From positions 248,001 to 312,000 of the forward strand of contig NZ_JAMWYK010000001.1 in assembly GCF_023893635.1 (NCBI RefSeq): a stretch of 64,000 nucleotides of DNA. The letters run 5' to 3'. The translations under genes and the position numbers were made by a program. Under the pieces are notes generated by a model that had not been told where the DNA came from, ran no database searches, and saw only the letters and a list, made by a program, of their open reading frames with translations. Position 1 is the stretch's first letter. Each line of letters opens with the position of its first letter. The DNA comes from Fructobacillus apis. GTDB lineage: Bacteria > Bacillota > Bacilli > Lactobacillales > Lactobacillaceae. Below are positions 8,275 to 17,437 of the stretch, in pieces.

Positions 8275-10326
8275 TTAACGAAGATAGAAGCCACCGTCGT
8301 TTCCAAAGTTATAGGTCTTCCCATCAATGGTTTGAATACCTTCAACAGCACGACCTTCAGAGTTTGTCCAGTAGGTCATTCCCCAGGCATGACGCCACCC
8401 TTCGTTCTGACGAACACCATCGATAAACCAGTAGAAGGTTCCCATGTAGAAACGGAATCCAGTGAACAGTTGTCCGTTTTCATACCAGCGGTATCCACCA
8501 TTTTGGTTTGAACCATCATAAAGGTATCCGGAAACTGGTCGCTCGTAGTATGAGTTATCAGTTCCAAAGTTATGAACCTTGCCATCAATGATATGTGTTC
8601 CTTGAACGGCACGGCCAGTTTCATCCGTGTAATAGGTCATTCCCCACGCCTGACGCCATCCAGCATTCTGACGAACTCCGTCGACAAACCAGTAGTATGT
8701 TCCCATGTAGAATCGGAAGCCGGTAAAGAGCTTTCCATCTTCATACCAACGGTATCCACCGTTTTGGCTAGAACCATCGTACAAGTAACCAGAGGAACGC
8801 ATGTAGAAGGAGCCATCGTTTCCAAAGTCAAAGACTTGACCATTGATGTTTCGAATTCCTTGAACGGCACGGCCATCAGCATCGGTGTAGTACCAACGTC
8901 CCCAGGCTTCACGCCATCCTTCGTTTTGACGAACACCCTTAACGAACCAGTAGTAAGTTCCCATGTAGTAACGGAATCCAGAGTATACGTGTCCATTTTC
9001 AAGCCAGCGCCATCCAGCTAATGTATTCACATAGCCATTTTGGCTAGGCAATGAATAGTTCGTATAGTTGGCACGGAAGTTGTTGTTTGGATTTTGATTA
9101 ATGGCGTCGGTGATCTTTTGACCGATTTTCTTGTACGAATCATTTGTTGGATGCACACCGTCGGGCATTGTTTCATGGTGGTTGTCGTTCGTTACAACAC
9201 CGGCATCAATCACCGTTACACCCAAGTTGTGTCCCAAACGAGTCAGCACATCCTTCAATTGATTGAGTGAGAAACCATCGTTTCCAATCCAATCGTTGTT
9301 ACGGCCTTCAGGGAATTCACCTTGAGGCAATAAGATGTAAATCTTGATGTTTGGGTTAGCTTCATGAATACGACGCAAGCTATTTTGGTAGATATCAGCG
9401 ATGGTATTCAAGTTAAGACCCATACCATAATTGAGGTCGTTAACACCCAAGGCAATGACAATTTCGGAGGCGTTTTGGAATGAAGGATCAGCACAGACTT
9501 GATCCGTCATCCAAGTCATATCACTACCAATTTGCGTACCTGAATAAGCGGAAGTGTTCTTGTACAACTTCTTCAAATTCTGAGCAGCGTAGTAATCATA
9601 AGAACGTGAACCATCGTTGTAAGGGTTCCAACCAACCGTTGTTGAATCACCGAATCCCCAAAGAATACCATTCTTAGCCTTTGCATGTCCCTCCTGATCA
9701 GAGTGATACGGCACACCGTTCAATTCAAAGTCAGCGGACTTCTTCAACTTATAGTTTTCGAAGTAGAACTCATCCCCGTTAATCGTCTGCAAGCCATTAA
9801 CCGAGACACCGTCTAATCCGAAGTAGTACGTGTAACCATTTTGATCATTTTCAAAAACGTTATTGGCACGCACACCATCAATGTAGTACAAAAAAGCACC
9901 GTTTTGATAAGGTTCAAATCCCTGCTTTGCAGTCAAAACACCTTTATCATTTGAAGCGTACAACTTGTGGTCGATACTTTGTTCAGACTTGGTTACCTTG
10001 AAGTCATCATCGAAGTGGTACAACTTATCTTGGATGGTGACAAAGCCCTTTACAGCATTCCCATCATTATCGAAATAGTAGTCACCATTCCAGTCATTTT
10101 TTAACAGCTGTCCGTTGCTTTGAACATAAGTATAACCTTCGTGGTTAGCCTTTTCCTGCAAACCAGTGGTTACTTCTGTCGTTGTTGTAGTTGGTTGTTC
10201 AACCGTTGTTTCTAAGTTAGCTGAAACTTCGCTAGCTTGACTTACTGCCATTGTTCCAGCAACAGCCGCAATCAACAGACCAGACATAGCCCAGTTCTTG
10301 CCGCTCTTGTACATTTTAATCCGCAT
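8275..10326 (-). CDS. Secreted SGNH/GDSL hydrolase with wall-binding repeats and KxYKxGKxW signal peptide
   Basis: A 683-aa secreted esterase-like protein. Residues 5-12 read MYKSGKNW, the KxYKxGKxW signal associated with serine-rich and wall proteins of lactic acid bacteria, followed by a hydrophobic h-region and a cut near residue 37. Residues ~60-220 are divergent YG-type glucan/wall-binding repeats. Residues ~220-410 are the SGNH domain: GDS (S228), a glycine in block II (SGTQIG), GVND (N296) and DGVHP (D389, H392). Residues ~430-683 hold about three ~80-aa repeats of the GYRWYENGQLFTGFRFYMG kind. RBS AAAGGAG supports the start. The substrate may be an acetylated or acylated wall sugar (inference). 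Its repeats are nearly identical to those of the GH25 gene that follows upstream. Confidence 0.9.
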   Translation of the reverse strand: MRIKMYKSGKNWAMSGLLIAAVAGTMAVSQASEVSANLETTVEQPTTTTTEVTTGLQEKANHEGYTYVQSNGQLLKNDWNGDYYFDNDGNAVKGFVTIQDKLYHFDDDFKVTKSEQSIDHKLYASNDKGVLTAKQGFEPYQNGAFLYYIDGVRANNVFENDQNGYTYYFGLDGVSVNGLQTINGDEFYFENYKLKKSADFELNGVPYHSDQEGHAKAKNGILWGFGDSTTVGWNPYNDGSRSYDYYAAQNLKKLYKNTSAYSGTQIGSDMTWMTDQVCADPSFQNASEIVIALGVNDLNYGMGLNLNTIADIYQNSLRRIHEANPNIKIYILLPQGEFPEGRNNDWIGNDGFSLNQLKDVLTRLGHNLGVTVIDAGVVTNDNHHETMPDGVHPTNDSYKKIGQKITDAINQNPNNNFRANYTNYSLPSQNGYVNTLAGWRWLENGHVYSGFRYYMGTYYWFVKGVRQNEGWREAWGRWYYTDADGRAVQGIRNINGQVFDFGNDGSFYMRSSGYLYDGSSQNGGYRWYEDGKLFTGFRFYMGTYYWFVDGVRQNAGWRQAWGMTYYTDETGRAVQGTHIIDGKVHNFGTDNSYYERPVSGYLYDGSNQNGGYRWYENGQLFTGFRFYMGTFYWFIDGVRQNEGWRHAWGMTYWTNSEGRAVEGIQTIDGKTYNFGNDGGFYLR

Positions 10327-10356
10327 GGGATTCTCCTTTAATTATCTTTTAGTACG

Positions 10357-10384
10357 CAAAAAGCCACTACCTCAGTAGTGGCTG
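10357..10384 (-). terminator. Terminator after the GH25 lysozyme gene
   Basis: On the minus strand AGCCACTAC / GTAGTGGCT with TGAG loop and five T. It lies 6 bases past the lysozyme stop codon and separates that gene from the SGNH gene. Confidence 0.85.
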
Positions 10385-10390
10385 ATTGGA

Positions 10391-11881
10391 TTAACGCAAG
10401 TAGTACGTTCCGTCATTACCGAAGTTATAAGTTTTTCCGTCGATGACCTGGATGCCCTGCATGGCACGCCCTTCAGCGTTCGTCCAGTAAGTCATTCCCC
10501 AGGCATGGCGCCATCCTTCGTTTTGGCGTACACCATCAACGAACCAGTAGTAAGTTCCCATGTAGTAACGGAACCCTGTAAAGAGTTGTCCGTTTTCATA
10601 CCAACGGTACCCACCGTTTTGGGATGAGCCATCATGAACGTATCCAGATACTGGACGTTCAAAGTAAGAATTGTCATCACCGAAGTAGTGAAGCTTTCCA
10701 TCAATGATTTGACTACCTTGAACGGCACGTCCATCTTGATCCGTGTAGTACTTCATTCCCCATGCTTCACGCCAACCAGCGTTTTGACGAACTCCGTCAA
10801 CGAACCAGTAGAACGTTCCCATGTAGTAACGGAAACCAGTGAAGAGTTGTCCGTTTTCATACCAGCGGTAACCACCGTTTTGCGATGATCCATCATGAAG
10901 ATATCCAGAAGAACGCATGTAGAATGAACCATCGTTACCAAAGTCAAAGTCTTGACCATTGATGTTCTGATGTCCTTGTACGGCACGACCTTCTGAATTC
11001 GTGTAGTACCAACGTCCCCAGGCTTCGTGCCATGAGCTATCGGAACGAATACCATTTTCGAACCAGTAGTACGTTCCCATGTAGAAGCGGAACCCAGTGA
11101 ATGGCTGGTTGTTTTCCATCCAGCGCCATCCGAGTCCAGGAACAAAGACGAATCCTTGATACATTGAAGCCATACCTGAGTAATCAATGGACATGTCAAA
11201 AGTTCCAGTTACACCGTTAACATGGGCGTTATCCGTCCACTGCCACATTCCATAATCTGTGTTCCAAAGACGATCAGCTGAAGGCTGGTCAGGATATGAA
11301 GCAATCCAAACACGGTTCTTAGGTAAGAATGAACGGTCGATGTTGTAACTTGCGTATGTGTAAAGGGCAGTGTTGCCAAATCCACGTGAGTGCAATTGGT
11401 CGTTGAAGACACGAGCATTCTTTGAAACATTATCTCGTACCATGGATTGGTCTTCAACGTCATCAATAAGCAAATCTGTCTCAGCAAATCCCAGATTACG
11501 TGCTGCATTCGCGAAGTAGTTTGCTTCACGACGAGCCTCGTCTTCGCTATGGTAACGAGCAAAGTGGTACGCGGAAACCTTCAAACCGGCAGCACGAGCA
11601 TTGTTAACTTGCGTACGGGCGTATGAGTTTACATAGTTATCGCGTTCCGTCAACTTAACAATCACACCACGGACACCCGCGGCCTTCATTTTGTTGTAAT
11701 CATCTACTGAAAGGTTACCTTGGTAAGATGCCACATCAACGACATCCATTCGAGGATGGTTTCCTTGACCCGCAACCATGTATGGCCCCTGGGCTGAAAC
11801 AATATCCCCGTTCATTTGGTTAGCTGCAACTCCGAAAACGGAAAAGGCAGCTAAGGTAAGCATTGCGTTTTTTAAGTTCAT
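10391..11881 (-). CDS. Secreted GH25 lysozyme (N-acetylmuramidase) with wall-binding repeats
   Basis: A 496-aa peptidoglycan hydrolase. Residues 1-31 form a Sec signal peptide ending near SAQG. The GH25 domain spans ~44-240, with the N-terminal catalytic-site aspartate in VVDVASYQG (D49) and the D-x-E pair in LLIDDVEDQ (D141, E143). Residues ~245-496 hold three to four repeats with WRWMENNQPFTGFRFYMGTY and YWFVDGVRQN motifs. These look like choline-/glucan-binding-type repeats, and their DNA matches the repeats of the SGNH gene downstream. It follows the 124-aa secreted protein gene by 19 bases and may be cotranscribed with it. A role in cell separation or wall turnover is likely. A prophage origin is possible, but no phage genes are near. 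Confidence 0.92.
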   Translation of the reverse strand: MNLKNAMLTLAAFSVFGVAANQMNGDIVSAQGPYMVAGQGNHPRMDVVDVASYQGNLSVDDYNKMKAAGVRGVIVKLTERDNYVNSYARTQVNNARAAGLKVSAYHFARYHSEDEARREANYFANAARNLGFAETDLLIDDVEDQSMVRDNVSKNARVFNDQLHSRGFGNTALYTYASYNIDRSFLPKNRVWIASYPDQPSADRLWNTDYGMWQWTDNAHVNGVTGTFDMSIDYSGMASMYQGFVFVPGLGWRWMENNQPFTGFRFYMGTYYWFENGIRSDSSWHEAWGRWYYTNSEGRAVQGHQNINGQDFDFGNDGSFYMRSSGYLHDGSSQNGGYRWYENGQLFTGFRYYMGTFYWFVDGVRQNAGWREAWGMKYYTDQDGRAVQGSQIIDGKLHYFGDDNSYFERPVSGYVHDGSSQNGGYRWYENGQLFTGFRYYMGTYYWFVDGVRQNEGWRHAWGMTYWTNAEGRAMQGIQVIDGKTYNFGNDGTYYLR

Positions 11882-11900
11882 AAATATTAAATCCTAATTC

Positions 11901-12275
11901 TTACTTGTGGAAGTTTTGTTGTGCGAAATCAACAACTGAAACACCTTGTTGGTTGGCATCGCTAACAATCTTTTCAATATCTGAAGGTGCCCACTGATCG
12001 ACTGGAAAACCTGCGTTCTTCAATTGCGTTTCAGCATCATCAATCGTTGATTGTGTCACTTCAGGACGTACCGTTCCTTGTCCACCAAAAGCTGGTCCAG
12101 CCTTCGTTGTTGAAGAAGAAGTACTTGCTTTCTTGCTTTGTGATTCCTTAGTAGCGGAAGTACTTTGCTTGCTTTGTTCTTGCTTTGCATTATGGTTTAC
12201 ACCAGCCGCAAAGGCTGCGTATCCAATTCCAGCAACTGCCAACAAAGCAACCAAGGTGATAACAACTTTTTTCAT
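11901..12275 (-). CDS. Small secreted or membrane-anchored protein of unknown function
   Basis: A 124-aa protein I do not recognise. Residues 1-27 form a signal or anchor segment (MKKVVITLVALLAVAGIGYAAF). Residues ~30-60 are a Ser/Thr/Lys/Gln-rich linker (QSKQSTSATKESQSKKASTSSSTT). The C-terminal half (TIDDAETQLKNAGFPVDQWAPSDIEKIVSDANQQG) looks helical and soluble. RBS GGAGA is well placed before the ATG. The gene is 19 bases upstream of the lysozyme gene on the same strand with no terminator between them, so a role linked to wall turnover is suggested by context only. Confidence 0.75.
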   Translation of the reverse strand: MKKVVITLVALLAVAGIGYAAFAAGVNHNAKQEQSKQSTSATKESQSKKASTSSSTTKAGPAFGGQGTVRPEVTQSTIDDAETQLKNAGFPVDQWAPSDIEKIVSDANQQGVSVVDFAQQNFHK

Positions 12276-12437
12276 TTATCTCTCCTATACTGCCATTCAA
12301 ATACTCTAATCGACATTTTAATACTTATTTTATTTTACAGGAGTTTCAAAAAATTTGCAGATTTTTGTGGAAAATGAAGTAAATTTTTCCTTTTACTTAG
12401 ACAATAGCGATTTTATCGAGAAGTTCTAAACGGCAAT
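12276..12437. other. AT-rich intergenic region
   Basis: Between the PAP2 terminator and the 124-aa protein gene. Promoter elements for the latter should lie here on the minus strand. I see no convincing coding sequence or RNA in it. Confidence 0.5.
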
Positions 12438-12470
12438 ATAAAAAAGCGTTCGGATTCGAACGCTTTTTCT
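12438..12470 (-). terminator. Terminator after the PAP2 gene
   Basis: On the minus strand AAAAGCGTTCG / CGAACGCTTTT stem followed by a T run. It probably works in both directions because A and T runs flank both sides. Confidence 0.85.
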
Positions 12471-12488
12471 CAGTGGTATTTATCTTTA

Positions 12489-13438
12489 TTATGCATCTTT
12501 CTCGTAGAAGTGAGCTTGCAGAATCCGACTCGCCAAGAAGATAGTCGAAACTACAATCAGTGTTGACATCGTGATGTCAGTCAGCCAGTGAACACCAATG
12601 ACAATGCGAGCATAGGCGGACAATATTCCGATTGCCAGAGTTAGCCAGAACAAAATCTTTTGAACCATAATTTGGTTTCGCTTAACGAAGAATGGCAAAT
12701 ACAGGTATAGCCAACTCAAACGAGTGTGTCCACTTGGGAATGATGTAAAGCCAGTGTGGCCGTTAATTTGGAACCACTTGGTAAAAGCCTGACCATTATC
12801 AAAAACATCGATTGGCCGTGGACGTCCCCACCAAGTCTTCATACCATCAACACTTGATTGTGCAACGAATCCAACAACAATTCCCATCAACGCAACGCGC
12901 ATTGAATAATCTAATTCCTTGTCACTTTGCTTAGCTACGTACTTATATGAAAATACCGCGAACATCAGCGTGCAAATAATAGAAAGAACCCAGTGTTGAA
13001 TCTCGTAGGTCAACGAATCGCGGCTAGTTAAGACCATAACCGCTTCGCCTAAAGACTTCCCGCTAACTAATTCGTTGAACACGGCCATTGTGACGTAGAT
13101 GTAGCTCCACAAGACATCGAACATTTCGTGTAGCGAGAGAAGGAGCAATCCTCCCGTTGCCATATACTTTGCAATACGATCGCCAATCTTACGCCAGGCA
13201 ACCCAGGCTAGGAATTGCAGCGAAACAAAGTTTAAGACATTCAGCCCCTGAACTGTGTAATTCTGGATGGAAACAGCCCAAATAGATGTTTTATTAATTA
13301 GGGACGGGAAATTCCCTGATCGTATCGATAGGCAATCGTAAAGACGAATACCGAAAACACAATAAGGAAAATCATCCCAATTTTTTCAATGCGATGCATC
13401 GTGAATGGAATATTTTTAGATGAATCATTCTCGTTCAT
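12489..13438 (-). pseudogene. PAP2-family membrane phosphatase, split by a 1-nt frameshift
   Basis: Two overlapping reading frames together encode one PAP2 phosphatase (undecaprenyl-diphosphate or lipid phosphatase type, active site facing outward). The N-terminal piece starts at 13438 (MNENDSSKNI; RBS AAGGA) and contains the first membrane helix, IGMIFLIVFSVFVFTIAYRYDQG, then stops at 13298. The C-terminal piece, open from about 13385, continues with SLINKTSIWAVSIQNYTVQG and carries all PAP2 signatures: KTWWGRPRP, FPSGH and ARIVIGVHWLTD. Adding one base in the TTT/CCC run at 13306-13311 joins them as DQGIFPSLINKTS. The span is 950 nt, one short of 317 codons. The break falls between helix 1 and helix 2, so the product is probably inactive unless the missing base is a sequencing error. 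Confidence 0.8.
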
Positions 13439-13631
13439 GTGCGTGTCCTTGTTTATAAAGTGATGATAATAGTTTACCAAATTTTATGGATAGAAAAATA
13501 ATAAAAAAGTTCTAAAACACGATTACAGTTTTTTCTATTTTGTATTTCAATAAGAAAGAAATATAAGAACAATATTTTTTAAAGCCATTATATTGAATTA
13601 GAAATCTTAAATATCGATTTTTTCATAATCA

Positions 13632-15851
13632 CTATATTGCTTGTTTTTTTCCGCGATTCCAGTAAGTATCAAAATGGTCTTTGACATTTAAGTATACAAA
13701 TGTTTGTTCAAACATTTCTTTCAAGCCTTCAACATCCACATTACTTAAATCTGTATCCGTTTCGTACGCCACATGAGAATTCACATGCAAGCTTTTTAAT
13801 AATGCTATATAAAGCAACTCGTTTCCTTCGTTCGGATTATTCTTCTTAATAAAATCAGATAAATCCCTAGGTGATTCTTTAGAGTAAACGAATCGACAAT
13901 ACGATTCAAAAATTCTTCTCATCGTATTCCACATAAACGCTTTTTTCTGATTATAATAAGCAAAATATAGTTCCCCCCACAAGTTATCATAAACCGTCGA
14001 GATATCTTCATTTTGATTTTCAATCTTTTTAACGACAGTTCTACTATCAGTCTTATTTAAATGAAAGAAGGCACTAGAAGATTGCTTAATTAGAGTTCCA
14101 TTCCGATATGAGTCCTTGTATTGCGGCTTAGAAGGCTTCAATTGCATGTAAAAATGGATATTATGCGTCAAAATGAAAAATTGATTTTCAGAATTTTCAC
14201 ACATCTTTGTCATCAAATCATTTAATACCGCAATCATTAAATACTGAGAATGATCATCATTACTATCCATTAAGTCATCAAAAACAACAATATTCTTCTT
14301 ATTTTTATCTGAGTTCTCGGAAATGTTATTTACGAACCAAAGAAAGGCAATTAGATTTTTTTCACCTTTACTCAATTCATGAATCGATCTTCTATGACCT
14401 TCGTATCCTTTAATTTGATACTGCCCTTTCATCTCATCTTCTTTAGGTTCTACGTAACACAACTCAAATGATTTGTTACCCATTTCTTTTAGAATACGGT
14501 TTACTCGTTCAACCAAGACTGTTTCATTCTTAGTTTCAGCTATTAATTCCTTTTTTTCTAATGAAAGGCTAGCTGCATTTTTCTCCAAACTCACTATTAT
14601 TTTCCGTTTGTCCTCAACCTCTTTTTCTTGGTGATTCAGTTCAGTCAAACAATCTCTGATTTCCTTTCGCAACAATACAGTTGTTTCCAAGTGGAGTTGG
14701 AGCTGTTTGCGATATTCGGATTTATGGTTTTCAATATCATTTGTATAACTCGTCATTCTAGAGTTTAAATCATCAATCATATTGTTAATAATTAACGAAC
14801 TAGGCGGATTTTTGGGTAAATAAACGCTTAATTTTTTAAATATATTTCTATCTTTCTCATCAATATAGTTTAAAAAGTTTTGTAACAATGTAGTAGACTT
14901 TTTTTGAAAATGTCTTATCATTTCATTTAATTGAATTATATCCTCATGAAATTCAACATAAGCCCTATCTTTTTCTAATAGTGGAATCTCATCTACATCT
15001 TTCTTCATTTGTTCAATATCAACTTTTATACGGTGTATTTCATTTTGAGTGGATTCATAGTTCGTGTTAAATAACTCGGACAACTCTTCAATTCGTTCAT
15101 CAGAAATTTTTTGGTCGCAGAAGTAACAATTTATTTCATGGGTACTTTCTGACAAATCATGTAAATCATAACCAGCTTTAACCCACTTTTCACTCTCGAC
15201 AGTGAAACTCAATGTTGACTTTTTTATTACACTTTCTTGTCTAACTTTATTGATTCGACCCAATAATTCCTGATACGCAAAATTCTTCATGTTTGGAAAA
15301 TGAACATTTGCAGTCTGTTGTTGTATCTTTTTTCTCAGTGCCAGTTCTTCGGTTTTTCCCAACTTATTCTCTGAATTGAAATCTTCATATACTTCTTCTA
15401 ATGAAGTTCGGTTGTAATTTCTTTTTAAACTCAAATCTTCATCAGCGAAAATTTCTTTCGCATACTTTTTTAAAATGTTATCTTTTTTAGTTACTAACGT
15501 TTTTAATATTTTCTCAGCACTTACAAAATCACTTTTTTCACTGCCAGCTATTTCCGGATTCAACGCTTTGTCCACATCAATCAACTTCATATTAATGTTA
15601 TTAATTTGTTTTGAGGTATCAACGTTGTCTTCTCCCAAGACTAATGCATCTAATCCTTCTTTCTCCTCAATATAGTCATGGGGTCCGTCATAAACATATA
15701 CATCTCATTCTTCATTCTTTTGCTTACGTAATAATTTAGTTAAACTACTTTTACCGGATCCATTTTTTCCAAAAATATAGTTTTTCTTTCTTAAACCACT
15801 GATTTGTTCAGATTCAAAACGATCACTCGGTAAATCAATCACATCTATCAT
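13632..15851 (-). pseudogene. RloC/PrrC-like AAA_13 ATPase with zinc-hook-like CxxC, interrupted by an in-frame TGA
   Basis: Full-length frame of 740 codons starting at 15851 (RBS GGAG). Codon 49 is TGA (15705-15707), in the context KNEE-stop-DVYVYDG; a TGG-to-TGA change would explain it. Walker A (FGKNGSGKSS, res 27-36) lies before the stop. After it come long coiled coils with a CYFC pair (NCYFCDQ) at about a third of the protein, as in Rad50/RloC zinc hooks, then the ABC signature LSKGEKN, Walker B IVVFDDLMDSND and the switch ILTHN. The C-terminus has RRIFES and SLHVNSH, reminiscent of the Arg-Glu-His nuclease residues of PrrC/RloC anticodon nucleases (inference). The gene is far more AT-rich than its neighbours. 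Downstream of the TGA a TTG at 15638 opens a long frame, but its product would lack Walker A. Confidence 0.75.
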
Positions 15852-15922
15852 AATAATTCTCCACTTTTCAGCTAATCATTACTATTATTTCCTATATGTT
15901 ACAGGAAGACAACTGACTTCAT

Positions 15923-15958
15923 AAAAAAACAACCAACTCCTTCGAATTGGTTGTTTTT
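15923..15958 (-). terminator. Terminator after mgtE
   Basis: On the minus strand AAACAACCAA / TTGGTTGTTT with seven T. The same hairpin also has a T run on the plus side. Confidence 0.85.
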
Positions 15959-15980
15959 AAGTGTTTGATTTTAAATATCT

Positions 15981-17348
15981 TTACTTCCCCACAAACTGGC
16001 TCAACATGCCTGTTGCGATTGAGAAGTAGATTAAGATTGAGGCCCAGTCACACACCGTTGCGACCAATGGGCCGTTCACGATTGCTGGGTCGATGTTTAG
16101 CTTGTTTAAGGTTGCTGGCACCAAGTGCGCCAACAATGAGGCCGCCAGGATTGAGAGTGCCAACGCCAGGCCAACGGCCAAGGCAAGGCCTTGGTTGCCC
16201 TGCCACAACAGAGTAACCACACCAAGCACCACTCCCGCAATGATGGCCAGTACGAACGCCGAGATAAACTCCGACACCAAGTTACGCCATCCCGATTGAT
16301 CCTGTCCATTACCAAAGTGACGGACCGCCAATGCCAATGACTGCGTTCCGGCATTTCCCGCCGTTCCCGCGATGATGGTGATAAAGGCCGCCAAGATTGG
16401 TGCCTCCCGAATTGTGTGCTCGAAGATGCCCACGAGCGCCGTTGAGGCGAGTCCCAAGACCAATAGTGTCAACAGCCATGGAATCCGCTTCACAGCTGAA
16501 TGCCAGGCCGTATCGTCCGTATCCGAAACGTCAACGGCCGCCATTCCTGAATAGTCGCTGACGGCTTCTTCGTCAATCACGTCCACGATGTCGTCCACCG
16601 TGACGATTCCAAGCAAGTGGTCCTCGTCATCCGTGACCGGAATCGAGAAGAAGTTGTAGTCCGCGACCACCTGAGCCACGTCCTTCTGGTCGTTTTCGGC
16701 TTTGACAGAGATCACACGGGTGTTGGTGATAGAATCAATCGTCATCTCATCCGGGTGCGTGAGCAAGTCACGGAGTGACACAACACCGATCAAACGGTGT
16801 TCATCGTCCACCACGTAGACGTAGATGATTGATTCAGCCTCTTCGGCCTGCTTCTTCACCTGAACCAAGACGTCCTTAATCTTTTCCGATTGCTTCACGG
16901 CCAAGTATTCCGTGGCCATCAACGATCCCGCCGTCTCGTCGTCGTAGTTAATCAACTGCTTGATTTCCTTGACTTCGTCGGCTGGCATCAAGGCCAGGTA
17001 AGCTGACACCGTACGGGCTGGCATCGCCTGGAGCAAGTCCGCCTCGTTATCGGCAAACATCGCCACCAGGATGTCGGCACCCTTTTGCATTGGCATTTCT
17101 TGGAGCAAGGAAACGATTTCTTCTGGATCAATTTCCAAGTTGTCAAAGACCGTGGCCAACGTTTCATCGTCCATAATGCGCCATGCCACTTCACGGATTG
17201 CGGCTGGCAATTCGGCGTAAACCTGTGCCTTTTCAAAGTCGTGCAAGGACGTGAATTGGTTCATGAAGAGGTCGTCTTGACCCGTCGTGATTAAGTTCGA
17301 TAATTCGTGGACCGCGTTTTCTAACTGCTGGTCGTTGTCTAATTCCAT
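15981..17348 (-). CDS. mgtE: Magnesium transporter MgtE
   Basis: A 455-aa Mg2+ channel of the plasma membrane. Domains in order: an N-terminal superhelical domain (res ~1-125, EEIVSLLQEMPMQKGADIL region), a CBS pair (~135-255) that senses cytosolic Mg2+, and five membrane helices at ~280-455 ending in SQFVGK. Conserved helix motifs such as AGTAGNAGTQSLAL and the final NGPLVATVCDWASILIYF are visible. I chose the ATG at 17348 (MELDNDQ) because AAAGGA lies 8 nt before it; an upstream in-frame TTG overlaps that RBS. It follows the pseudouridine synthase gene by about 90 nt and probably belongs to the relQ-nadK-rluD operon. I see no M-box riboswitch in the short leader. Confidence 0.95.
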   Translation of the reverse strand: MELDNDQQLENAVHELSNLITTGQDDLFMNQFTSLHDFEKAQVYAELPAAIREVAWRIMDDETLATVFDNLEIDPEEIVSLLQEMPMQKGADILVAMFADNEADLLQAMPARTVSAYLALMPADEVKEIKQLINYDDETAGSLMATEYLAVKQSEKIKDVLVQVKKQAEEAESIIYVYVVDDEHRLIGVVSLRDLLTHPDEMTIDSITNTRVISVKAENDQKDVAQVVADYNFFSIPVTDDEDHLLGIVTVDDIVDVIDEEAVSDYSGMAAVDVSDTDDTAWHSAVKRIPWLLTLLVLGLASTALVGIFEHTIREAPILAAFITIIAGTAGNAGTQSLALAVRHFGNGQDQSGWRNLVSEFISAFVLAIIAGVVLGVVTLLWQGNQGLALAVGLALALSILAASLLAHLVPATLNKLNIDPAIVNGPLVATVCDWASILIYFSIATGMLSQFVGK

Positions 17349-17437
17349 CGTTTTGTTTCCTTTCAAGGCTGCTGGGTCGCAGTCTTCAGAGTGTGTGATT
17401 TTTGATTTGATGCTTGATTTGGATAAGTACGAACGGC

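Noticed and set aside
8275-11881. CRISPR-like or mobile-element interpretation of the repeats
   Set aside because: The repeats are in frame, translate to wall-binding units and have no spacer pattern.
13306-13315. Programmed -1 frameshifting in the PAP2 gene at TTTCCCG
   Set aside because: The heptamer has the X XXY YYZ look but is out of phase with the upstream frame (read ATT TCC CGT), and I see no stimulatory stem-loop or SD just before it. A simple one-base loss is the better explanation.
15705-15707. TGA in the AAA_13 gene read as selenocysteine
   Set aside because: No SECIS-like hairpin is evident after the codon, the position is not a known Sec site in this family, and lactic acid bacteria normally lack the Sec machinery. 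A TGG-to-TGA nonsense change fits better.
17349-17437. M-box riboswitch before mgtE
   Set aside because: The leader is under 90 nt and follows the pseudouridine synthase gene closely; no terminator/antiterminator pair is visible.
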